Shown here piece after piece: positions 1-10,600 of a stretch of 16,444 nucleotides of DNA. The translations under genes and the position numbers were made by a program. The DNA comes from Dimargaris cristalligena (taxonomy: Eukaryota > Kickxellomycota > Dimargaritomycetes > Dimargaritales > Dimargaritaceae). The stretch covers positions 1 through 16,444 of the forward strand of contig JANBQC010000610.1 of assembly GCA_027576995.1 (NCBI GenBank), given 5' to 3'. Under the pieces are notes generated by a model. The model saw only the letters and a list, made by a program, of their open reading frames with translations. It did no database searches and had not been told where the DNA came from. Position 1 is the first letter of the stretch. The number at the start of each line of letters is the position of its first letter.

Positions 1-2720
1 TGTAGTAGATGATCTGGCGCACCGAATTAAGCATACAGTTCCGGAGAAACCAAATGCGTTGGTGGCTCTGGGGTACCCGCCAAGGATTTGCCGCCCCTTT
101 TTTGACTAGGGATCGGTGTCGCGGTGGGTTCCGGGTCCCTAGCCACATTTGACTAAGTACATGTTCGGTGTGCTTCAGTTGCAGTAAGTGCCGGAAGATC
201 ATTTGGTATTTTGTGACGAAGACCGGTGTGATGACCAGGGAAACCGGGAAAGTAACCACAAAATCAAGAGTGAGGGCCTCTAAGCACGTCAATGGTTGAG
301 CGGTCCCGAAGCTAGATCCCAATTTGCTGGTGGTCCCGGCTATTATAGTGGTGGACCCCGACCGAGCGCGACCGCCGGACCCGGGCACGGGGGGTTCGGT
401 GGTGGTAGAACGACGGGGCAAGAGTTGTTTACCCAAAGGGGTGCCTACTTCCAAATCGGAAAGGGCCCCGCCTTCCCCGGGGGTTTGCGGGGAATTCCAG
501 AGGTGGGGCGGGTGGGCCCGCGAGGCCATCCGTTTACTCGACGGCGTACCCTGGTCGGGTCGCTGAGCCAGGGTCCCGGTGGAGACGGTGGTGGTGGTGG
601 GCATAGCGGTGGAACCACCCCCGCCCCCTAGGACTAACTGGACCTGGTCCATGAATCGATGACAACTCAAGTCGACCTTAACATCCTCCCGGTACGGATC
701 CGCCGCCCCAACGGATGCCGAATTCTGTAGCACCACGTCCATCAGGGACTGTAGTTTAATTAAGGGCACCTCCTGCGTCGGCTTACGCAGTTCACCGTGG
801 GCCAGGTCCAGGAAATGGGTCAGGAAATCCGACTGATCCAGGAAAAAGTAGTGTTTCATGGCCCGTAGGCAGTTGAGGAGGTGGTTCTGCTCGGTCAGGA
901 TCCAGAGGAGGGTGCGGTTGGCGTACTGGTAGGCGTTTTCGATTTGCAGGACGTAGATTTGGCCTTCGAAAGCTTGGGTGACGGCATCGGTGGGTCGGTC
1001 ATCCACGGTATCCATCCCGTTCTCCAGGGTATCTAGACCAATGAAACTCTCCTCGGCGAAGATGCGCTCCGAGCTTGGTTCGGGGTCGTCTAATAGATCG
1101 AGGGAAGGCGACGGGGAAGGCACCTCCCGTCCTCCTACGCCCCCTCTACTTGCGCTTACATCGTTACTCTGGTGTTGGTGGCCGATGGTCTTACAGGCCC
1201 GGATAATGTTGAGATACATACCCGACAGGAGAATTTTCTTGGAAAAAGGCCGCAGGAACCCGGGGGTCATGTCAAGGCAAATGACGTACTGGGAGTAGGA
1301 CGCCCCGGTGGACCAACCGTCGGGGGACGACGCGCCCAAGCCATTGGTATCCAACCCACGGTGATCCCCTCCCCCTCCCCCCAAACCCAGCTCGCCCATC
1401 CCCACGTCCACCATGGTCAGGCGGTCGCGGGGGCGAATCATGAATTCTTCGCAAGGGTCATGGACTTCGCCCCGGCGCAGCCACATTTGCAGCATAGCCA
1501 GAAAGGGTTTAGCCGCCCGCGACAATAGGAAACCGTACAACCGTTTGGCATTCGGGTCCCCGCACCGGGTCAGCATTTCACCGGCCAGCACTTTGAGCGT
1601 CCGCCCGCCCCGACACACCAATGGGGCGGTCGTACGCCGCCCTAACGACGATTTGCCGGGTTCCACGGTTGGGCCGGCATCCCCCTCCCGGCTGTAACTC
1701 TGGAAGGGCGGAGTGGCTGAAGGCCCGATTCCGGCAAAATAGTCGGCGTCCTGATCGTATTTAGACGATCCCATAAATTGGGTGGAAAACTTGCTGATGC
1801 CGTAGGCCGAGGTCTCGGACGGCGACGGATGGGTGAGTATTTCCTGGCAGTAGTCCCGGTAGTCCGACTGGCGGGTGGCAAGGAAGTTCTGCTCGGTCTG
1901 CCGTTTGATAATGCAAATGAGGACGGCGAGGCGCTCCAGCATGGTCAGGCTGGGTTGGAGGTAGAAGGTGAGTTTCTGGAGCGTGAAGGGTTCGGACTCC
2001 GTCCCCGAGCGGTGCAAATGTTCGAGCTGGGCAATAAGGGTATGGAATTCCTAGGATATGGGTTGTTGTTATAGTTTCAAAGTGACAGCAGGGGCCAAAT
2101 ATGAACTGTTAGTCCTGTGGGCCCCACCAATATTTGGTATGCTAAACCTACCGGTAGACGCTATATTGGCGATGGATACAACCAGCTATAGGGATAGACT
2201 ATACACCTACCTGGATGATTTCATCCATGGCTGCACAAAGGGCTTGATTAACTCGGCCAGCGCGGAAGTGGTTGTACTCGACCACAAAATCACGGATAAT
2301 CAAATAGTAAGTACACGCCGGTAGTAAACTCTTCACCATGGCCCGTAGAGAGCGGTCCAGCCGAGTGTCGACTCTCCACTGGTACACCTGGTGGATGGTC
2401 GACGGGATGAGTTCCGCCTCCAACGTAGGCGCCCGCTGCCGTGGCTGCTGCTGTTGTTGTTGAGTTGAGTGGGTGTCCTTGGGTCCGGATTCGGATCGCA
2501 CGGCTGAAGCCCGTTGCTGGTAAAGCGGGGCGGTATCGGGGTCAGCATTTTTTAGTTGCAAGTAACGGCCGGGGCCTCCTGAGGCCACATAGAGGAGATC
2601 GTCAATAATGAGCTGCTGTTGAATTAGGGGGCTGAGGGTTCCCAAGTCCGGCGGGGCAGGAGTGGCAGCAGCGATGGCGGCGGAGACTGAGTCGTCTCGG
2701 TCGGGCATGTGGCCGAGCAT
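1..2720 (-). CDS. GCP2: Gamma-tubulin complex component 2 (GCP2/Spc97/Alp4), partial at C-terminus
   Basis: Core subunit of the gamma-tubulin small complex that nucleates microtubules at spindle poles. Exon 1 is 2211-2720; the intron 2051-2210 starts GTAGGT and ends CCTAG, phase 0; exon 2 runs open from 2050 past the left edge, giving about 853 residues. GCP2 landmarks I recognise, in order: LIQQQLIIDDLLYV (about residue 32), AGRVNQALCAAMDEIIQ at the exon junction, TLQKLTFYLQP, LRRGEVHDPCEEFM, KKILLSGMYLNIIR, MKHYFFLDQSDFLTHFLDLA, then LEALTLDFVV opening the second GRIP domain, KYQMIFRHLL and WFLRNCMLNSVRQ at the edge. Low-complexity inserts (Gln-rich, Gly-rich, Ser/Pro-rich) make it longer between blocks than animal GCP2. 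The start at 2720 has a weak context, a second ATG lies four codons on, and animal GCP2 has a longer N-terminus, so an upstream exon is possible. Identity is firm; the exact start is not. Confidence 0.94.
2051..2210 (-). other. Intron of GCP2
   Basis: Read on the minus strand, this 160-nt segment begins GTAGGT after the codon pair ATC CAG and ends CATATCCTAG before GAA TTC. Removing it joins conserved helices with no gap against GCP2 (…MDEIIQ then EFHTLIAQLEHL). A CTATAAC-like branch sequence lies about 25-30 nt before the acceptor. Confidence 0.92.
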
Positions 2721-3884
2721 GGGGGTGGGGAGAAGGCAAAGTAGAGGAACTCACGAAATAAAATAATAAAAAATGGAGGGAACCCACTAGTGTTGACAAT
2801 AAGGTGAAGGGGATATACGAAGTAACATAAGATAATAAAGTCGGGTGCTTCAAAAAACAACAATAGGGACCAAAATAAGGTGTGAGTGGAATGCCCTGGT
2901 CAGGGGTTGAGGGAAGTGGTGGGGGTTTGGCGAAGCAAAAGGCTTTGGCTACAGCTCAGAATATAACCCATGGGTGTGGAGACTATGTGCCTCGCCCCGC
3001 GGCATACTACACCTGGGTAGTAACAGCTGCCATTGAGACCTGTCTCATACAAAACACCTACCACTCTAACCAATCTAAATAAATGGACTATGGTATATCA
3101 TCAGTACTAAAGCGGAGTTTCCGAAAGATACATAACAATAGGACTGAGTACCAGGCTAAATTATCCAATAGTTGTACTTAAACTGGTTCCATTATTTATA
3201 CATAAGCTGGGTGGTACAGACCCGGGTGCCGAATAGTTGATCAATTATAGAAGTAGAGGTCCACCGATTATTATAGAGACCACACGAGATCCGCTCGTAG
3301 CCAATGTTCCTCGTATGTAGGTTCCGCAAATGAACCTTCAAAGCGGGTAGCCGCAAAATATTGGATGTATCAGGCTGTTTTCAAGTCGCTGGCCATTTTA
3401 GAAGCCCCAACATGTACACACTGGACTAGCAAAAATTGTCCCGACTGGATAAATATTGGAAAATACTGAAAACGGCGAAAATAATAAGTAATACTATCCA
3501 AGATAGTGTGGTCACTTTTACCAATACCAACCTAACAGCGGAAGACGCACTCTCCAGGGCCAACTTTAATCGGCTATACCTACCCCACTAACCTACGTAG
3601 AGGTATATTTAATTTGCCATTTACAACTGTATTAGACATACGCCTAACCTATTGCAGGTTCACCTTGGTGACATTATACTAACATCACTAATTGATTACA
3701 ATTCAAATTGTACCAGCTTTTAAGAAACGCTAATGCAGAACTAAAAATTATTAAAGACTTAGAATATAAAATTGAAGGAGAATTCAGTTTTATTGGTACC
3801 TTGCGATAAAAATCAATATCACAATGATGCAGGCAGACTCATAGCACCTTCTGTAGTGGACGGCTGTTGTCTTTGCAATGCCAC
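2721..3884. other. Spacer between GCP2 and the NagD-like gene
   Basis: About 1.2 kb, mostly AT-rich, holding the 5' flank of GCP2 and the 3' flank of the phosphatase gene, both minus strand. Short open frames here (for example 2882-3082 plus, 2602-2863 minus) have no recognisable domain; the minus ones are hydrophobic because the DNA is T-rich. A GTGAGT donor-like site near 2750 and a TATATC element near 2811-2817 could belong to the GCP2 promoter or 5' leader. Apart from the AATAAA at 3788-3793 I see no other feature. Confidence 0.6.
3788..3793 (-). promoter_or_regulatory. Candidate polyadenylation signal (AATAAA) of the NagD-like gene
   Basis: The plus strand reads tttatt, so the minus strand has a perfect AATAAA about 92 nt downstream of the phosphatase stop codon. 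The distance suits a fungal 3' UTR. It is one hexamer in AT-rich DNA, so chance is possible. Confidence 0.4.
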
Positions 3885-6465
3885 TTAAGAGGATTCACGC
3901 TCTAATGGGATATCCTTCACTCCGTCAAGGACCAGATAGGGCTGATAGGCAAACTCCTCCATCGCCTCGGTAGTCTTTGTAACTCCAGACATGACGAGAA
4001 CTATCGTGCCAATAATTAGTGAAGTATACAAGTAAGGGATTAGTTTATGACTAGATGCCGTAGCTATAACTAGTTTCTAAGAACCCAGTGCCTTAAGTTG
4101 GCCAAGGTGACCGATTCATTGACACCACTCTATGCCACCAAAATTAGTAGGAAGGGTGACTGTAAAGTTACTATACAACGGCCAACTTTTGGTTAGCTAT
4201 AGCATTTTGTATGCTTTTCTAAACTACTTACCTGGATGGATTTCGGAGTATATACCCGCCAAGATACTAGTGAACAGAGTAGATGCAGATTTTGGAAGCC
4301 ATAAACTAAAATTAGCATTGCTTAGTTATGTCGGCTTGGTCACGCTTAAGCAACTTTTGTCAATAGGGTTCCAGAATGACCAGGGGCCACGCCTAACTAT
4401 TCTAGTCCATTAAATTATAAGCAACCGTCCAACCGGTACCAATAGGCCACAATACATGCATACAGAAATCCAATAAAGGTATAAGTCAAGCTAAGGGCTA
4501 CTTACTCGGTATCCATACGGTCGCCGATAATACAGGTATCCTCGCGCCTAGTTCCCAGGATTTGTTGGGCATAACTGACGACGATCAAATCAAGGAGAAT
4601 CAGTATTTTTACGTATTGGACAGGTGCCAAGAAATTGGGTTAGATTAAATCAATACCTGTGCCTATCCCCTCGAACGTTTCAGTACATAACTCTTTAATG
4701 CTAATAGTGCGAATTAAATATAAAATATGCTAGAATAACACCTACAGCCATATAACCAGCTGCGGTAGTAATACAACAGAGGCACACTTGGCCATTTGGG
4801 CACTTACCTCATCATCAAGCTGCTGGGTTTACCGCACATAAAAGCCTTGTGTCCAGAGGCAAGCTCGATTCCGCTGACGAACGCGCCAGTGGCCGGGATG
4901 ATAATACCCCCGGGACCGGGCCCGTTGGAATCGGGATTAGTGGCAATCAACTTGGCACCCTGGTTGACTAACTTGACGGCTTTGGCCATCTAGGTAGTTG
5001 GTGACCCAAACAATGTAACATTGGACAGTTCGTTAGATATAGTGGAGGACAGGTATGGGGTGTGCAGAAGAGCCCCATGTATACATAGCATAAACCAAGC
5101 TGGATTTCAACTTACTTTGTCGTAGTTGAGACTGGTACCTTCGCCCACAACAACGAAATCGGGGTTCTAGATATTATACCGTAGTAAGTGGGGCATATGT
5201 ACAAAAAATAATGAGTCAATTAGTCAGGCTATAGAAGCGATGAGTGCCATTTAGGAAAACAGCAATAGCTTAACGAGTGAAATGGCACCATGAGTAGATG
5301 AGCGTACAAGAGCTTTGACTATGTGCTTACCTTGTCGTTCATCGTAAAACCATGCTCGTAGAGCGTGTGGGTAAGACCTAGAGCAAATAATTCGATTTAG
5401 GATTGGGGAAAATGGTAAGTATCATTGTCGAGCCAGAAATCGATAAGGCGCTAGTCCTATCTCCGGTCAATTTAGCTGTTATCAATAGCTATAACGATGC
5501 GGGTTACCGAGTTGTGGACTTACCGGCTTCTCCAATAACGTAACAGCTACCATCCTGTTATTAGAGTTAATAGGAATATAATTGCATCACCATGTATCGA
5601 ATAATTGTGACATGTACTATAGTTAGTATGCATTGAAAAAGGAGCCTACAAGCCTTGGAATATCAGACAGTGATAGTCGCAAGTTCAGCCATAGTCGGGG
5701 TTTCCTACGAAGGACATATCACCTGACCTCGTGATAACAACCACAAGAGTATCCCAATACCAAAACCCCGGTCCACTGAAACCAAAGCGTATATCTAAAT
5801 CAACCTACCGGAACCTGGGATTTAAGAAATTTGGCGGTGGCGATACCCGACGTGTAGAAATGGTTTTCGGCCACGTCCACCCCTAAACGCAGCATTTTCT
5901 CGCGTAATTCCCGGGGGGTTGGGGCGGAATTGTTGGTTAGGAAAATAAACTGCTTTTCTTCATTTTTGAGCCATTCGATGAATTCCTTGACACCCGGCAG
6001 TAATGTATCGCCCTGCGGGGATGCGTATGCATGGTTTTGGGTTATTGGGTGTGTGTGTGTGTGTGTGTGTATTTGGGCGGTGAGGGGTATAATTTGTTCA
6101 TAATTGTAGAAATATCTAAGAGTGACGAGTTAAGAAAGTCCTTGAAATAGATTAGGCCGAATTGGGAGCACACCTTTGCCACTATCTATCAACTTCGGAT
6201 GCTAATACGGTCGAGCCAGCCCAGCTTAACCCAAGTACCGCATTTGCGAAAAATAGCCCAGCGGGTGAACCTGTGGGGGGAGGGGAGGGGCACCTTGCCC
6301 CAAACTAGAAACCGCTCCTTTGGGATAGCTCTTCCATGGACTACGCCTGGTTGTCTTCGCTGGACTTACATGATAGATTACACCGTCCATGTCGCAAATG
6401 AAACCCTTTTTGTCCCGGATAAACGCCAGGCGCTCGCGGCCCATTTCGGTCGATATATGGTTCAT
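3885..6465 (-). CDS. NagD-type HAD-IIA phosphatase, nine exons
   Basis: Predicted cytosolic Mg2+-dependent phosphatase of HAD subfamily IIA; bacterial NagD acts on UMP/nucleoside monophosphates, but the substrate here is unknown. Exons in coding order: 6370-6465, 5809-6012, 5524-5554, 5331-5377, 5116-5166, 4808-4989, 4506-4574, 4232-4266, 3885-4000. They sum to 831 nt: 276 residues plus TAA. All eight introns are GT-AG, six with GTAAGT. Motif I is DMDGV (nucleophile D25, acid/base D27), motif II TNNS (58-61), motif III Lys197 in GKPSS, motif IV GDRMDTD (221-227). The C2-type cap includes GEAGLTHTLY, NPDFVVVGEG and IATNPDSNGPGPGG. Only one set of splice sites keeps both frame and family spacing. 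The ATG at 6465 has a good CACC context; ATG 6444 (M8) is an alternative. Length fits NagD (about 250-280) better than the longer Pho13/PGP type. The family call is firm; exon 6's acceptor (Ser204 where relatives often have Arg) is least certain. Confidence 0.92.
6049..6070. repeat. (GT)11 microsatellite in intron 1 of the NagD-like gene
   Basis: Eleven uninterrupted GT units, inside the 357-nt first intron (6013-6369) of the minus-strand phosphatase gene, about 36 nt upstream of the exon 2 acceptor. On the transcript strand it reads (AC)11. It probably varies in length between strains. Confidence 0.95.
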
Positions 6466-6626
6466 GGTGACGTAAGAAGTGTTGTTAAAAGCCGTAAAGA
6501 CCAATAATAATCTATAATGATGTTGATAATACTACTGATAAAAACGAGACTCAGTTTCCGTAAATTGTAAATGTAGATGATCCAGCTATACCAGAAGCAG
6601 TTAGGCGGACTAGGCGAAGGGGGAGG

Positions 6627-6635
6627 TTATATAAA
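6627..6635 (-). promoter_or_regulatory. Candidate TATA element of the NagD-like gene
   Basis: The plus strand reads ttatataaa, giving a TATATAA element on the minus strand about 160 nt upstream of the ATG at 6465. Similar TATA-like elements stand 150-260 nt upstream of SERCA and the Zrg17-like gene. Position and motif only; no start-site data. Confidence 0.35.
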
Positions 6636-6698
6636 GAGGAAGAAGGGTGCGCAGTGGCCAACTAAGTAACAAGGATGTATATATAGAGAGTCACCAAA

Positions 6699-6718
6699 GG
6701 GAGGGAGGGAGGGGAGGG
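6699..6718 (+). repeat. G-tract repeat with G-quadruplex potential
   Basis: Five consecutive tracts of three or four G, separated by single A residues, on the plus strand. One-base loops are the most favourable arrangement for a parallel intramolecular quadruplex. It lies about 235-255 nt upstream of the phosphatase ATG, on the non-coding strand of its promoter side. Confidence 0.7.
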
Positions 6719-7681
6719 TTAGCCTACTTAGTTGGTAGTTACACAATCCGTGGACCAGTGACGAAACGAATGCCTCAACGTATAATATCAATGGCAATGG
6801 TGCATCCAATTAATTGGAGCGGATGGGAGGCGGATAAAGTCGGGGTGTACCATTTGTGGAAGAGCGAAAGAAAGGGCACGGGGGAAAGATATGCCAGCAA
6901 TCTAAAGTTGAAGGAAGGCAGGCAGACAGGAGCTTAAGTTAACCTGACTACCGCCGTTTCAGATAATTTCACTACGTCATCACTACTCCCCTTCCCTGCT
7001 ATTAATCGATTAGGCGGTATATTGACCCCACACTTTGATATCGCGAACACGAACAACCTGTTCGTCAGAAACTGCAGCAAAACCTCGCGAATTCCTTGTG
7101 AAACCGGCTTGGTAGGTTGGAAAGGCCAGAGCATCACTAATCCATAATGGAAAATGATCCCCTGGGAATTGTCCTATCTAAAACCTTTACTTTAAATACC
7201 CCAAATCTCCGTCTTTTCCCTGTCTTTAATTAGTAATCTAAGGCAACGTATTCGATTTCCACGTAACTCCCACCCACGTACAAATAAAACAATATATTTA
7301 ACGATTTATAGAGGAGAATGTCGATAAAGATCTTCGCGGTAAAAGCGGGTAAGGAGATCCGGAAAAAAGATAAGTAACCGTAATAAGGTATGGGCGGTAT
7401 ATAATTTTCAGAGAAAGGACGAGAGGGAAATTGGAATATGTAGCAGTAGGCAAAATGTATAACTCCCTTCATTTCCATATATAAAAAAGCGAAATGATAA
7501 TCGGAGCACTGGAGAGGAGTAACTACAGACCAACAAAGAAATTGAGAGCTGATTCCGCCAAAACCAGGTTGGGGTGAACCAGGCAAAAAAAAAACAGACA
7601 CACACGCACAGAAAAACTACTTTGTCTCTACAGGTACAAAGGGGGCGACACCATCCACTAGGTCAAATCAATGCAACCTCT

Positions 7682-10600
7682 TTACTCGCGCTTAGCCTTG
7701 GTGCTAACCGGCTGGATCCAGGTTCGGCTGACGAACTTGAGGACCTCGTCAATGGCAATAACGGGCAGCGAAATCCAGAACACGGCCTGCCATTCCACGG
7801 AGTTAAGGGGCAGAATCGAGAACAGCGACGAGAAGAAGGGCACGTACAGGATCATGAAGTGGAGGAGCATCGACAGGATGATGGCGTAGACCAGGTACAT
7901 GTTGCTCCAGATGGGCAGGGTAAAGATGGACTCGTTTTCGGAAAGGGAGTTGACAGCGTTGAACATTTCAATAGTGACCAGGATAGACAGGGACATGGTG
8001 GTAGCCCGCTTGGCCATATCGTTGACGAACATCTCACAGCCCAATTCGGGGAAGGCCGAGCTGCACTGGTGGAAGTGGGTCAGTTGGTAGTAGCTAATCT
8101 GGGGACCTTCGGCGTAGTACATGAACCACCAGGCGTAACCAAACACGGTGGCGCAACCCACGTAGATACCAATGATCATATACCGGACGAACAACCAGCG
8201 GCCAACAATGGGCTCACGGCCGCTACGCGGGGGACGCAACATGATCTCGTTGTCGGGAGGGTTGAAGCCCAGGGCGGTGGCCGGGAGACCATCGGTGACT
8301 AGGTTGACCCATAGAAGCTGGACGGGGATGAGAGCCTCGGGCATACCCAAGAGCACAGTCAGGAAAATACTCACGACTTCACCAATATTGGAGCTGATCA
8401 GATACCGGATAAATTGCTTGGTGTTGTTGTAGATGGAACGGCCTTCCTCGACGGCCTTTTCAATCGTGGCGAAGTTGTCATCGGCGAGCACCATATCGGC
8501 GGCCAGCTTGGCCACATCCGTACCAGTTCCCATGGCCACACCAATGTCGGCCTTCTTCAGGGCGGGGGCATCGTTCACACCGTCACCAGTCATGGCCACG
8601 ACGTGGCCCAGGCTTTGCAACAGGTCCACCAGCTCGCACTTGTGGGTAGGTTCAGTCCGGGAAAAGAGGTTAGCACGAGCCACGGCTTCGAGCTTCTCGC
8701 GGGGGCTCATTTGGTCAAATTCACGACCGGTGTATGACCGGCCGGTCAGGTCTTCGTCTTCCTCGAACACTCCGATGCGACGGCACACGGCCTCGGCGGT
8801 GTTCTTGTTATCACCGGTAATCACAATGACACGAATGCCGGCGGCCTTGCAGTTGGCAATGGAGCCGCGTACTTCGGGGCGGGGAGGGTCCATCATACCG
8901 GCCAAACCGATAAAGGTCAAGTTCTGTTCGTACTGGATGAATTGGGCAGGGTCATGCAGGTTCCAAGAGGACATCTGGCTAGACACATCATCCACCACAG
9001 CCATACCCAGGCAGCGCAGGCTCATGGCCTGACCGTAGGAATCAATCTGGCGAAGCACAGCAGCACGAATCTCGGGAGTAATGGCCACAACGGAGCCGGT
9101 ACCGCTCAGCAAAACATGGCTACAGCGTTCCAGGACAGCCTCGGGGGCACCCTTAACCAGGAGGGAGGTCTTGGTAACACCCTGGGGATCGGGACGGCGG
9201 ACGATAACGGACATGGACTTGCGGTCACGGGAGAATTCCATAGTGGCAAGGCGTTCGACTTGGCTTTCGTAGAACCGGTTGCAGGCGGTGACCCGTTCTT
9301 CGGCGGAGTAGTTCAGGAGGCCCTGGTTAAAAGCGGAGTCGTGAGTACCCAGTTTCTCAACCAGTACCTTGAGGGCGGCCTCGGTCGGTTCCCCGATGTT
9401 GCTGTAGGTCTCGTTGGTGTGGTCATAGGCAATTTGGGCATCGTTACACAGAGAGCAGACCTGAGCCAGTTCGTAGATGGCGCGGGAGCGGCCGGGAAGG
9501 GAGTGACCCAAAGACTTGCCATCGCTGCTCTGGACGTCACCTTCGGGTGCGTAGCTGGTACCCTCAATTTGGAACTCGTGTACACCCCCGAGGATGTTCT
9601 CAATGACGCAGACCCGGGAGACGGACATTTGGTTGGTGGTCAGAGTACCAGTCTTATCGGAACAGATCACACTGGTGCAGCCCAGAGTCTCCACCGAGGG
9701 CAAAGAACGGACAATGGCGTTCTTCTCGGCCATCTTACGGGTACCGAGAGCCAGACAGGTGGTAATAACGACGGCTAGACCTTCGGGGATGGCAGCAACG
9801 GCCAGGGCCACGGCGATCTTGAAATAGTAGATGGCACCCTTGACCCAGCCGTGGTGGGAGGGGTCGTTGAAGTGGCGGATGTTGATAAGCCACACCAGAA
9901 TGCAGATAACCGAAATGGCCTTGGCCAGGATATCGCCAAAGTCGTCCAACTTGCGCTTCAAAGGGGTTTTTTCCGAAATCTGGGAGGTAATGCTCTTGTG
10001 GATATCACCAATGGCGGTATCGGAACCGGTCTGCGCCACCACGGCGCGGCCTTTGCCGAGCACCACGGTGGTACCCGAGAAAAGCATATTGATCTGGTCC
10101 TGCTTGACGGCGTGCACGTCGGCGATGGCATGGGTATCCTTGTTAACCGAGACGGATTCACCGGTCAGGATGGCCTGGTCGACACGGAAGGTGCTGGAGA
10201 AAATTTCCAGCAAACGGCAATCGGCGGGAATCTTATCACCAACGGAGATGTCAACGATGTCACCAGGGACCAGTTCTTCGGAATTGATCTTCTGGGCCTT
10301 TCCGTCACGCACCACACGGGCCTCGTCGGGGGAGTACTCCTTGAGGGCATCGATGGCCTTCTCGGCGTTGCTCTCCTGGATAACACCCACGGTGGCGTTG
10401 GCGATCAGAATAAGTAGAATCACGATGGGTTCGACGTAGGCAGTGATGGAATCGGAGTCTTCCTCAAAGAACGCCAGGACGAAGGACACGGCGGCCGAGA
10501 TGAGTAGGATGATGACCAGCTGGTCCTTGAATTGTTCCATGATCATCTCCCACAGAGGGGTGGGCTCCTCCTCGGGGAGGGCATTACGGCCGTACTGAGC

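Larger units (their letters stand above)
6466..7681. other. Spacer between the NagD-like gene and SERCA
   Basis: About 1.2 kb holding the phosphatase promoter side and the SERCA 3' flank, both minus strand. It contains the TATA-like element near 6630 and a G-rich tandem at 6699-6718. Downstream of the SERCA stop, read on the minus strand, is a GTGTGTGT stretch followed by a T10 run (about 7585-7606), which could serve 3'-end formation. Open frames such as 6647-6937 (plus, non-ATG start) and 6934-7134 (minus, 66 codons from ATG) resemble no family I know. Confidence 0.55.

Noticed and set aside
296..631. Plus-strand Gly-rich frame of 111 codons
   Set aside because: Antisense to the Pro/Thr-rich linker of GCP2, whose reading frame is continuous through it with conserved GRIP motifs on both sides.
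4132..4413. Plus-strand ATG frame of 93 codons with hydrophobic segments
   Set aside because: It covers introns 7 and 8 and exon 7 of the phosphatase gene on the other strand, is AT-rich like the introns, and has no recognisable domain.
6934..7134. Minus-strand ATG frame of 66 codons between the phosphatase and SERCA genes
   Set aside because: No motif, no splice context, and a length expected by chance in a 1.2-kb spacer.
7574..8302. Plus-strand open frame of 242 codons
   Set aside because: It lies antisense to SERCA and results from that gene's codon bias; the translation is His/Gly/Asp-rich with no domain.
8942..9778. Plus-strand open frame of 278 codons
   Set aside because: Antisense shadow of conserved SERCA coding sequence, like the frames at 8433-9032, 9831-10439 and 9851-10417.
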